Of a stretch of DNA of 64,000 nucleotides, positions 36,001 to 45,879 are shown in pieces (position 1 is the stretch's first letter; each line of letters opens with the position of its first letter). The position numbers were made by a program, and so were the translations under genes. Under the pieces are notes generated by a model. It had not been told where the DNA came from and made no database searches. It was given only the letters and a program-made list of their open reading frames with translations. The DNA comes from Asterella californica. Lineage: Eukaryota; Streptophyta; Marchantiopsida; Marchantiales; Aytoniaceae. The stretch lies in NCBI GenBank assembly GCA_036924285.1, contig JAYKYS010000012.1, positions 4,340,001 to 4,404,000 of the forward strand, read 5' to 3'.

Positions 36001-36570
36001 ATAAGCGTGCAAAGTGCACTTTCCACATAGAGGAGCAAAACGACAAACGTGTAAAATGGAAGATAAATTTTAGACAATAATTGGTTGTAGTAGGATACAA
36101 CATTAAAAATAGAATAAAATAGACCCTTTGCTGCAATATTATCAGGAGCAAACATTTCTTCTCGCGGGCGTGAGTTCGTGAGCTCTTCCATGTGATAATA
36201 AGAACCTTAAGTTATAAATGGAATGTTCAATTATAAACATAAGTGGAGACTGTCACAGTGACAAGAGTTTGGGTTTGGAGACGGAGCTGTCTTGGTTCGA
36301 ATCCTGATCCTGGACAGAAAAAGAAATCATTTCAAAATAAAATACTTGGCAAGAAGGCTCTACGGGTTGATTTCACTAGATCAGGTTATCTCAGATTAAG
36401 TTAAGAAAAATAAGACTTTCCAGAGTGACTTAGAGGGGTCTGTTGGACATTTACTCTTCACTAGAGCCGTCTATAGCAATGCGTGATTGGTTTAGAGAGA
36501 AAATAAATCACATAAAAAAACGATGACATTCAAATACAACGGACGAACTTCAATCAGGTCATTATGCGGT
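35994..36570 (+). repeat. 577-bp segment present only in arm P1
   Basis: In P1 the 7-mer GTGAATA occurs at 35,994-36,000 and 36,571-36,577. In P2 only one GTGAATA remains (reverse complement at 57,808-57,814) and the segment is absent. The segment starts like another repeat unit (AATAAGCGTGCAAAGTGCAC), which favours a deletion from P2 over an insertion in P1. It contains a GGTTCGAATCC motif at 36,294-36,304, identical in form to a tRNA B box. Confidence 0.75.
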
Positions 36571-37203
36571 GTGAATATGGAAGGGTTCTTCCAATAGAAC
36601 ACGTATAGACAAGGTTATATTGTGTATAAAGTCCGTCCGGTCTCAAGGGTCATGAATGAATCGTTTGCTTTAATATCAGAAGTATTCATGCGTTAAGTAG
36701 TTAGATTGTTATCAGCATACATACCATATACGGCTCCCATGCCTCGCGTACCCTGGTCTGTTGGTCCCAGGCTGTTGTTTGCAAAACATCCGTTGGCATA
36801 CCATGGTTAGATTCTACAATGTAACAAAAGGAGAGAATATTCATGCAACATGAAGTGACTGACATAGCCTAAGGGACAAAGCGAGCAAATAAGGAGAAAC
36901 TATAGAAACTGGATTCTATATTGGACTGTTTTTAGGATACTTTTTGATTTTCTTCTGCACGGATTGAAACTGATTTTGTTTCAGTTATTAAAAATATATA
37001 TACATAGTACGTATAAAATTCACATTAAGTTATAATTTGTAATCTTTTTTGTAAACGGTACATCAATCGTGAATTACGTCTAGATTCCGACTTAACTCAT
37101 AAACAGAGTGCTTAAGGATGCGCTTCAGAAGCAATAAGACTAGGATCCTACTACCGCATAGACATTAATTTTAACGTTTATTAATTTATTACCTCCTTTC
37201 CAC

Positions 37204-37444
37204 GGAAGGATTAGATAATAAATTAATGGAAAAGATGAGGAGAATATGCATGCTTCATAAAGGAGAAAACCATGGGTTTCATTCGGAAGGATTAGATAAT
37301 AAATTAATGGAAAAGATGAGGAGAATATGCATGCTTCGTGAAAGAGAAAACCATGGGTTTCATCCGGAAGAATTAAATAATAAATTAATAAAAAGATGAG
37401 GAGAATATGCATGCTTCATAAAGGAGAACACCATGGGTTTCGTT
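37204..37444 (+). repeat. 81-bp tandem array, three units (four in P2)
   Basis: Units start GGAAGGATTAGATAATAAAT at 37,204, 37,285 and 37,366 and each carries GGAGAATATGCATGCTTC and AACCATGGGTTTC. The first is preceded by the matching left arm of hairpin 1 (37,180-37,201). The period is a multiple of three and keeps a minus-strand frame open, which explains the long ORF seen there. Confidence 0.88.
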
Positions 37445-37898
37445 CACCACGTAAACAGCAAGGAAAAAATACTCTAACAACAAAGTTAAACCCTGGCTGT
37501 CAGTATAAGTATTATTGGTAACATAAGGAACTCTTTTCCGGGTTCATTTTCAGAGAACTATACCGTGCAGCGCATAATGCTTTTCATGATAAATGTTTTA
37601 TTCTCGAATGAAATCTTTGAAATAATGATTCAAGTCTTAGAGCTTTACAATTTGTAATTAATCCCAAAGAAAACTGAGTGAGAAATGTAAATTTTATGAT
37701 TTCTTGAACCAAAGAGGATATTCTAAATAACGCAAAGCACCCGGTGAGAAAACTAACTATTCCTTTTCTAGATTTTATATCCGCACCCGGGGTTTATGTC
37801 CGGTCCAAAGGTTCCTTACATCTGCCAAAGGATTGAAAGGTAAGGCAATTCAGTGAGGAGCATATGCAGTTCTTTTCATTTGCGCCCCAGCATTGAGC

Positions 37899-38341
37899 AT
37901 GCATATTTCACCCTCTTCAAAGTGCGGAAGAGGGGGAATATACACTCCTTTTAATTTATTTCCTAATTTTTCTTTTTAAAAGGGTTAAGCTGAAAATTAA
38001 AATTTTAAAATTGAAAATATTTTTATTTGTTCAAAGCAAATTTGTTTATACCAAGACCTATATAAGTTTACTGTTCATTGCTTATTGGTTTTGTGACTAC
38101 AGCGGACATGTTTAATCAAGTTAACTATGTCCAAATATAGATGTTTAGGTTTAGTAATTTAAATTTAGTAAAAATCTGTCCTTTTTTTCTTCTTGTCTAA
38201 AATGTATTTCACAAAACCAGTCGAGCATCAGTCTTGCAATTTTCCACTCATTTTCCCTGACCACGGTAACCAAACACCAACCAAAAATCCACACTATTAA
38301 TTTAATCCTTTTCATTTCTTTTCATCTTGCATGTATATTGG
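37899..38341 (-). repeat. Double-hairpin repeat unit, inverted orientation
   Basis: Hairpin 2 is at 37,899-37,942 (GCATATTTCACCCTCTTC against GAAGAGGGGGAATAT). Hairpin 1 follows at about 37,950-38,005. The other end is near 38,325-38,341, where the minus strand reads CAATATACATGCAAGATG. Internal sequence such as GATGCTCGACTGG (minus) matches GGTGCTCGACTTGG in the unit at 35,528-36,000, showing they are one family. Confidence 0.65.
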
Positions 38342-38388
38342 GCCCCTGTCTACCTTCTAGCGATTGCAGAGAAGAATAAACCACAGGA

Positions 38389-38461
38389 AATATTGTTATT
38401 GCTTGGTGATAATTTTGGATCGATAAATCTATCCATAATTATCACCAAGCTACACAATATC
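38389..38461. ncRNA. Long foldback, possible miRNA-like precursor
   Basis: GCTTGGTGATAATTTTGGAT (38,401-38,420) pairs with the sequence at 38,431-38,450 at 19 of 20 positions around a 10-nt loop. An outer stem AATATTGT/ACAATATC extends it after a short internal bulge. The same foldback exists in P2 (55,857-55,906). The 20-21-nt arms and short loop fit a plant miRNA hairpin, but equally a MITE or other foldback; no target or expression evidence is available. Confidence 0.35.
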
Positions 38462-38741
38462 TTCACTCAGGAAAGACGTCCATAGTTGAACAAATTTCGT
38501 AATGTCGAGGCAATTCGTTCAATCCTAGAGCAGTAGTAAACAGTGCATTAAACTGAGTGGTAGTAAACAGTGGACTACAAGAGAACTTTAGTGGATACTA
38601 AAGAAGTCAACAGTGAACTGAAGTTAGTGGGTAGTAGTAAACAGTGCACTACAAGAGAACTGCATGATGACACTCACTCAGTTTATAATCAATTTCATCC
38701 ACTCTTTCACCTGTCACTACCAAAAAAGATTTTTGATTTTC

Positions 38742-38853
38742 GCACACTATAGAACTGTTTATTTAAGAGTGGATGGAAATTCCCTGACAGTCCGATCCTC
38801 GTCAACAAGCCAGCAGAAGCTCCTCCACACTAGCAAACACTAGAGAATCGAAA
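38742..38853 (+). repeat. 112-bp segment present only in arm P1
   Basis: GCA flanks the segment at 38,742-38,744 and 38,854-38,856. In P2 the two flanks are joined through a single GCA (near 55,562). This fits a microhomology-mediated deletion in P2. Confidence 0.75.
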
Positions 38854-40172
38854 GCAGCCAATAAGGAATAATGTAGTACACTTGAAAGCATTACGGATTG
38901 GATGGGACTGAAAGATCTAACTCGCATGCTTGGGAAAGTGCTACCGATAATCTTATCGATCTCAGGAAAACGATAAAAAGAGAAAACGGAGACAGGAAAG
39001 CTCATTAAACTCACTCACCATCAACACCTTCCCGAAAGATACAACGCACGCAACACTCCACTGCACGGCTATCTCTCACCTCGCTTTCTACCCACCCTTT
39101 CCAGTAACACCACTCAACCCTTCTACCTCACTCTTTTCTCGATAGCGACCCACTCCATTTCCCACACACTCTCGTGTTGAGTTGTACTTGAATTTTGCTC
39201 ACTCGTCTCTGTCTCTCTCGGTCCCACGCAACTACAAATAACACCTTCACGAACACAGTAAACGTGGCTCTGTCGTGAACTGTACATTTGTGAACAGTGA
39301 AAAATACCAAATTCCTCAAAGCAAAGATATATGAAATAGGATTTCTAGCTACTTGTTGAAAAATCCGTTACCGGTTCTGCTGTAAGTATTATGCTAATGA
39401 TGTGAGTGACAAGTAGGAATCTGAGTTCATGTCAGTATCTGAGGTGACTGTTAGTTTCTTCCTGTGCGCAAGATAGCACTGACAACGACATTTAGAAAGA
39501 CATTAACTGAAGAAGTCTGCATAACGTAACAGAGATAAGCAGAGTCTCTACTTTCTACAGATCCAACTTAGTTGACAATGGCTGTTCTACGTTGAAGATG
39601 AAACCCTCAAGATCAGAATCCTCGGTTCACCTTGGCACGCAACTAATTTCCTTAACCTGTCGAGTGCATCTCTAGATCTCTCCTTCTGTTTCCCGTATCA
39701 CGAGTGGCTTCTTCTTCCTTGCACTGAGAGACTAAACGGAATGTTAGCAGACTCTATCGATATGCATACATCGGAGAAAGAATATGAGGTCGTAAAACTA
39801 CGGGTTCGGATCAATTTTGTTGGAAACCTATACGAAGAGGTCCTGATCAGCGCATATCTGTTATTATCAAGGGACTGTGCAGGGAGCTGGTAAACTGCTC
39901 TTCCTCATCAACTTCTAACTGCTTTGGGTGATGAGGCTGCATCATCTCTGCTCCAGTTGTGACATCCAGCATGCAAAAGAGCTTTGAAACTACGGCAGGA
40001 GTATCCAGCATTGAACACCATATCATGATGATTGATATGCGAAGAAAATATCCACTCATCAGCAACAACAGATTAATTAATTCTTTCTTCCCGAAAGAAA
40101 TCTGAGTTGGATACACACCTGAATAGAGTGATTTAGCTTCTTAATTTGAGCTTTTAATCTTTTTTGGGTTTA

Positions 40173-40349
40173 ATGTTGTGTTTAAGTCTCTTTTCGGTGT
40201 GCGGCTATTTGCAACCATGTGCTGCTGCCATTCCACAGCATGAGTCCCCTTCCACCCCAACAAGAGAACTCGACCCCACGTCGCCCGAGCTACAGGCGGA
40301 TGAGGTTGCCAACAAGCCACTGCTTGTTTGCCTTAATAAAAAGCTTTAA
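40173..40349 (+). CDS. Short ORF conserved in both arms, hypothetical
   Basis: A 58-codon frame starting MLCLSLFSVCGYL. The N-terminus is hydrophobic and could be a weak signal peptide; the remainder is Pro/Glu/Thr-rich. The P2 copy (54,082-54,258, minus) differs by one residue. Conservation here may only reflect the young age of the duplication. It lies opposite the putative transcript from the TATA box near 41,155. No family is recognised and it may not be translated. Confidence 0.3.
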   Translation: MLCLSLFSVCGYLQPCAAAIPQHESPSTPTRELDPTSPELQADEVANKPLLVCLNKKL

Positions 40350-41148
40350 AACGCCGATGAAAGGAAGGGCTGAAAATTGTACCTCGAGACTGGTAAGGAA
40401 CTGCTTTTAATCTTGAAAAGACATTCTTCTTACCCGTAAACTTTTAAACTGCGATTACGCTCCGCTTGACTCTGTACTACAACCCACAGATGAAAACCAG
40501 AAACAGAACAGATCGCACCATTACCTATAACAGTCACTGACTAGACTCGACAAATAACATACAATACTTCTCTGTTTCGTTTGTTGTATGAATGACGCGT
40601 AAGAGAACAGGCCTCTGCACTATCATGCAATTGATGGTACGTGTCAAGTGGAATGCAAATTCATCGTACATGGCTAGACTTATCCTCAAAAACTCTGATG
40701 TAGTTGCACACACCCATGATCACTCGTTTAACTTAGAATATTACACATCAAGATCACTGTGAGATCCGATCAATATGAACCTCCAGGTAAGATTTTCACC
40801 TTCAAATCAGGTTCAATTGAGCAAACAATGAAATCAAGTTACAGGAAAAGCTGAACCTTGATCGCCCAACTGAAAATTTCTTCTAAGTTCAAGATGAATA
40901 AAGCCACGCACAAAGCTGATTTCTGAGATCTATAGGTCCAGAAACACTTTCTTTACAAACTCAACAGTTCCATGCACAACTAATCGTCTTCTTTTACAAT
41001 TTTTCTCGATTCTGCATATAACTGAAACTTTCAAGCCTATGGGTGAGCAAGCTAGAGCAGCATATCCATACAGATTTTACCAAACCGCCTCTCAAGAAAT
41101 TTTAAGATACAGAAGTGAATAAGCTCTTGTTCCTTTCACCCTCGTTCC

Positions 41149-41159
41149 TTATATACCAA
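41149..41159 (-). promoter_or_regulatory. Putative TATA box reading leftward in P1
   Basis: The minus strand reads TTGGTATATAAGG. The P2 counterpart (53,274-53,284, plus) reads TGTATATAAGG in the same context. About 1 kb downstream on the same strand is a modest ORF (40,116-39,847) with LEVDEEEQF and ending ITDMR, also kept in P2. A transcription unit is possible but unproven. Confidence 0.35.
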
Positions 41160-41864
41160 TGAAAGAAGGGCAAAAGACTGCAGACTGAGTTCTTATGTAC
41201 TACAAGAGGATAGAGCATCTCGCCCAAAACTCTAAGACTTAGTTCTAAAGTTGAACAAAGTTTCCTTAATTTAAACCAGATTTACATGTAAGAAGTACAA
41301 GTATATATGATGTATAGCTATCATTTTCTCTGTATCATATTCATTATGCGATAAGAGATAATTTTTATTCATATTCCATATCTTATCGATGACAGGTCTA
41401 CAGTGCTGTAATAGCACATAGATGATTTGGTTAGAAAGAATATGACACGACAAGTCACACTGACCTCAGTGTTGAGCAAGCAAGTAGAATTATTTATACA
41501 GTTAAATATCTCGATCGTAACAGTAGAGCTAAATATGCATGTAAAGTGTGGTGTGCAAAGGTGGAAGGGACAACGACGTCTGTCTAAGGCGGGCGTAAAT
41601 CCTTACAGATGGTTAGTTGCAATTGACAATGAACGGGTCTATTGCAGTTATAAATTTATTTTGCATTTGAAGTGACTGTATATATTTGTCAAGTGAAGAG
41701 ATTTTATCACTCAGCAGCTGTTTGGTTTCATAATGACTAAAGTTAAATTTAAGATACTTTAGTCATTCTTGCATACAAAGTGGTTTAGGACGTACGATCA
41801 TTTGCCAAGACGAGGATCTTAAACTTCCACACGCTGCCTAGAAGCTATATTTGAACCTGATTTA

Positions 41865-41915
41865 TATTACTGTGTTGTCTTCAATATTACACATAGTGAA
41901 GACATCACAGTAATA
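41865..41915. ncRNA. Second foldback conserved in both arms
   Basis: TTACTGTGTTGTCTTCA (41,867-41,883) pairs at 16 of 17 positions with TGAAGACATCACAGTAA (41,897-41,913) around a 13-nt loop. The P2 copy is at 52,518-52,564, where the GTT/GAT variants sit on opposite arms. A further perfect 12-bp stem, AATGACTAAAGT/ACTTTAGTCATT, lies at 41,732-41,767. Functional status unknown. Confidence 0.35.
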
Positions 41916-42150
41916 ACTGTACGCGTTGTGAATATACACGTCAGGAGTTCGAGCATGGCAAATCCAGCTTTTTCAAGAGAAACAATGAACTATATAAAAG
42001 AATTATCTCTAAGGTGTTTAGAGGGATCTTTTCAATATTAAATTGTAGTTAAAGCAGTTCAAGACAATATTTGATTCGTTCTCAGAAGAAAATATTTCAT
42101 TTCTATAAACAAGCACAATGTAATACATGGTTTGAACTGCGCTTGGATGA

Positions 42151-42400
42151 TTATTATGCATGTAATATACAATAGCTAATAGCACGAGTCAAATTCCAGA
42201 TTAAATTCAAGCTCTAAATAATTCTCCACTTTGTTATTATTACGGATGGTGTAGATTCAAGGATTGAACTGGACTCACATTATTATTATGCATGCAATAT
42301 ACAATAGCTAATAGCACGAGTCATATTCCAGATTAAATACAAGCTCTAATAATTCTCCACTTTGTTATTGTTACGGATGGTGTAGATTCAAGCGGTAGAT
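42151..42400 (+). repeat. Tandem duplication, 132-bp period, in both arms
   Basis: TTATTATGCATG starts units at 42,151 and 42,283; both contain CAATAGCTAATAGCACGAGT and TACGGATGGTGTAGATTCAA. The same pair is present in P2 at about 51,955-52,200, so this duplication predates the palindrome. Confidence 0.8.
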
Positions 42401-43423
42401 TATTGTGTTCATTGTAATTCGTCTTTTTTACTTGATTAGCTTAAACCTGCATTCACAAGGTCGTGGTTTGTGTGTATTCATATCTCTGTCGCTAAATACT
42501 TGACGTGAATGAAACATGGAGTTACTGAAGTCAAGACGAAAATACTTGCAGTCGTGTCTCATTCACTTAATTGGGTTCCAATCACTTTATGCTTGCAATC
42601 ATGTCTCACTTACTTCATTGCGTTCCAATCACTTCATCACGTTGCGTTGTCGTATCTGATTTTGCGTGAAAGTTGTCTAGGAAATACGAGATTCTTGACT
42701 GTGGAGATATTGTGTGTTAAACAGAGATAAGAAAACAAGTCTCTGAATCTCAACCTAGATCCAAAATTATCAGTGTAATTCAAAGCAAGAAAAACATCTT
42801 TGCTAATAAAAGCTTTGCACCGATATCACAAGATCCAAAATGACAAAAACTATAACGAAAGAATCAAAAAAGACCTATCTGAGAACTTTCTTCTTCCGTC
42901 AAACAATACCTAGCTACCACAAGCCATATATAACCAACTAGAACTCTAATGACTCCAAATGGACATATATCGTAGCAAAGGAATCAAAAAGATCTATTTG
43001 AAAACTTTTTTCTTTTGTCAAATGACCTTCATATGTCGATAAGGTCTTCCTTCTTGACTTTGTTGGCTCTAAGAACCTTGAGATCCGACTCCTTACAGCC
43101 GAGATATCTCTATGGTCGCAAGTGACTGAACCTTCAAAAACTCCTCCTTGCGGCTTAAAATCATGTACATCGAATAACTTGATCTAAGATCCGTCTTCTT
43201 TGTTAGCTAAATTTGACTATCTTGAACCAAACGAGACTCCAAGCCGTTCGGAGTTCCTCTCGCTAAACCACACAAGAAGCAAACATATGATATAAATTGT
43301 CTTTTTGCGACTCAAACTCCTTTACCACACCCAAACAAAAAAACTAATCCACATATAGTCTTCTCCTATGCGTAAGTGAAGACTCCTTGATCGTCTGACA
43401 CTAAGAACCAAGAGCTTGACTCA

Positions 43424-44075
43424 ACGAACAGCGGATCGGTATGCAAGAGGAGGAGTGAAGCTAAAGATTCACCAACACTGCTCCTCAGACATTCCACCGT
43501 TGCAGTTGTACCATATCGTCTTTCGACACCATTGGCTTGGCTCGGACTTTGTTCAACGAGCTCTGTCACAATGTTGTGGGAAGCTAAAGAAGATCCAATT
43601 TCTTCGAATCAGGCGCGGTTGACTTAGGATTGGCTATGCGGCTCACAATCTCTTCCGCTGTAAGCTGAGAATCTGGACCAGCTTCTTTAAGAATGTCGAA
43701 AATTCCTAGCTTTATCGCAGCTCTCAGAGCGAAAGGCAATGCAGTGGTTTGAACTAAATGCATCGCTGCTGCAATCCCGCGTTCGGAATTGTGGTACTGG
43801 TCAACAACATGACCATTTCCGTGGCCATTCGCCTCTGTACACATCATGAAGTGGTAGAGGTAGCAATGAAAACGAAGAGTTCTCCTCTTGAATCAGTAAC
43901 GAGCGAGCAGCAGCCTTAGGGAAGCTTCCGAGTTCATGTCTGATAGGATCGTCGTGGCTGTATATATATGCCAGGACTGAGATCGTCAGACAAACAGCAT
44001 GTGAATTTATTCTCCCACTCTCGAATCTCGCATATATTTTTTTCACCTGTGAGCTACCTACTGTGTGCATCTGAA
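43424..44075 (-). pseudogene. Truncated O-methyltransferase copy fused to palindrome edge
   Basis: A near-identical copy of the first part of the 23.8-kb O-methyltransferase, with its promoter. The coding start is at 43,847. A 10-bp deletion after KKLDLL creates an immediate TAG, and the shifted remainder runs from 43,569. Homology ends at the codon after DPLF, exactly where arm P1 starts (43,422/43,423), so about two thirds of the enzyme is missing. The reading continues into palindrome sequence. Upstream similarity to the intact gene extends to about 44,530. Confidence 0.92.
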
Positions 44076-44078
44076 TTT

Positions 44079-44236
44079 CTGTTATAATCTCTTAAGCTAC
44101 ATATATAATTTGTTTTGATTGATTTTAATAGCTGTTCTCGCAGTGTAGCATTTTTCTCTGTTATAACCCCTTAAGCTACATGTATAGTTTCTTTTGATTG
44201 ATTTTAATAGCTGTTCTCGCAGTGTAGCATTTTTCT
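44079..44236 (-). repeat. 79-bp tandem duplication upstream of the truncated copy
   Basis: Units at 44,079-44,157 and 44,158-44,236 both start CTGTTATAA on the plus strand and contain GATTGATTTTAATAGCTG and CGCAGTGTAGCATTTTTCT. The intact locus has a single copy (about 23,466-23,545). Confidence 0.85.
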
Positions 44237-44320
44237 CTTACACGGATTACACCGCAGTACACGTGTAACCAATGATGACAAGGAGGTCGAGTCACCAACC
44301 GACGCTGGATCCCACAAGCC
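44237..44320 (-). repeat. O-methyltransferase flanking repeat, copy R2
   Basis: On the minus strand it runs from GGCTTGTGGGATCCAGCGTC to GGTGTAATCCGTGTAAG, upstream of the truncated copy in the same relative position as R1 at the intact gene. Confidence 0.75.
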
Positions 44321-44580
44321 AACCCGAGCCACCCGGCTGTGGTTGGACCCCGACCTGGACTTGCCAAGCCGAGGGCCATCGTATCGTCAATGTTGTCTTA
44401 GGCCACTATGCCCAGCAAGGGTAGCGGTACGTAGCTTTGCTTCAGCCACGGACAGCAAGCGCAGATCAGCTCAGTCGCGTTCAACTCTAAGACTTACTTT
44501 TCTCCAGTTTTGACACCTTCTCGCCTTTTCTTCTGTTATGCAAATGAAAGTGCAAAGCTTTCGAAAGTTTCTCATGTTTT

Positions 44581-44714
44581 GAGTATGATTGAAGGGTATA
44601 TATAGACAATTAGCTACTAAAAGTGTGTATGATTGAAGGGTGTGGTCAATCAGCTAGAAATGAGTATGGTGGAAGGGTGTAGTCAATCAGCTACTAAAAG
44701 TGAGTATGATTGAG
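44581..44714 (+). repeat. Short tandem repeat, about 40-bp period
   Basis: GAGTATGATTGAAGGGTGT-like units start near 44,581, 44,625, 44,662 and 44,702, each followed by a TCAATCAGCTACTAAAAG-like block. Confidence 0.75.
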
Positions 44715-45482
44715 ATGCTGGGTTATCAATGACATGTGTTCGCCTAACACATGTCAAGGCTTGAGTCAGTGGAAATATTTACACGGGGTAAAATATCGCG
44801 CAGTAAAAGTTACGTTAGCATATTTTAGGCATATTTTACTATATTTATTTACCTACAATCGTAATCATACTTTGTATATACACACTTTGGAAATGAAAAG
44901 TCAAAAGAAATGTGAGTATAACAAAGTAATACGTCTTCGGAAATTTCAACTGACCTTTCATTTTTGCATTTCCTCTCTGAATTCCACTGTCTTGTCTACG
45001 AGTGTCTTCACACCTACTATGTTCCACCGAACATAACTCCTAGGCGTTATAAAAAAATGTTCCCTACTTTAGAAAAAGGAATTTTTGATTTATTTAAATA
45101 AAACTCCTACTGTAATATAAATTCTAGGCACTATATTATGATCTTTTGAAAATAAAAATTCTATTTTCTAGCCTTAAATCTTAAAAGTGGTAATAACAAC
45201 TCAAGTAAAACTTGAATCTATACATATAGATCTATGTATTCAATAAAATTGGACAATCGAAGGTCTTGGTTTTGGACTTTTAGGCATTTTTTGATGCCAA
45301 AAAGTCCAAAACTCGATTCAGAATAGTTCAAACATTGAAATTTAATTATTTAATAAATGTGATTTAATTTTCTAAAACTGATATAGAAATCTATAAAATC
45401 AAATATGAAATATATAAAATTTTATTTCAAATATATTTTTAAATATATATAATTTAAAATATCAATATCATAAATTATTTAG

Positions 45483-45842
45483 TTATACCCTAAAGCTTTT
45501 CACCAAAATAAGCAACGAACTATTGTCGAAAGTGATCGTGATGGATGTAGTGAAGTTTAATAGAATGAATTTATGAATAGAAGATCTGAAACTCTGATCA
45601 ATCTTTTGTCCATGAGTACAACTCTCTTCTTCCGAGTTAGGTGTTCTCCACCCACAATGTCTCTTCTTATGTTCTTCTTTTAATGGACGAGCTTCTTTCA
45701 GAATCTGTTCTTGATATTCAGCTCGTCGTTCACGCCTCCTATCTCTTTCAGATTGCATGTATCCAGGAGGATCAAGCTTGGCCGTCAAAATACATGTCTC
45801 TGGATTTCTATTCACTGATATTAGATAATTTTCAGCATTCAC
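45483..45842 (-). other. Unidentified charged ORF
   Basis: A 119-codon frame. Its first two thirds look protein-like: hydrophobic start, then a very basic/acidic helical region with QSERDRRRERRAEYQEQ. The last third becomes Ser/Thr/Ile-rich and is less convincing. It lies on the same strand as, and downstream of, the gag-like pseudogene, so it may be a piece of the same element. No domain recognised. Confidence 0.35.
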
Positions 45843-45879
45843 ATCCTCGACAACGACACCAAAATTTATTCAGCTTCCT

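Larger units (their letters stand above)
33173..43422 (+). repeat. Palindrome arm P1 (inverted copy at 50,928-60,636)
   Basis: The outer end begins TCTTTGATTTT and the inner end is ...AAGAGCTTGACTC. The reverse complement of this whole segment is found at 50,928-60,636, at high identity (well above 95% in most stretches read). P1 alone carries a 577-bp segment (35,994-36,570) and a 112-bp segment (38,742-38,853). It has three 81-bp units where P2 has four, and one 84-bp unit where P2 has two. At the inner end it is fused to an O-methyltransferase fragment. Confidence 0.92.

Noticed and set aside
36240..36320. Possible tRNA gene
   Set aside because: A perfect B-box-like GGTTCGAATCC and a 5-bp terminal pairing exist, but I cannot form a proper anticodon arm or find a good A box. 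Kept only as a SINE-like hint.
37140..37412. 90-codon minus-strand ORF (117 codons in P2)
   Set aside because: It is the translation of the 81-bp tandem array, whose length is a multiple of three; the 27-codon repeat has no protein-like features beyond that.
31669..38341. CRISPR array as an explanation for the repeated hairpins
   Set aside because: Units are hundreds of bp long, diverged, plant-nuclear in context, and lack uniform spacers or cas genes.
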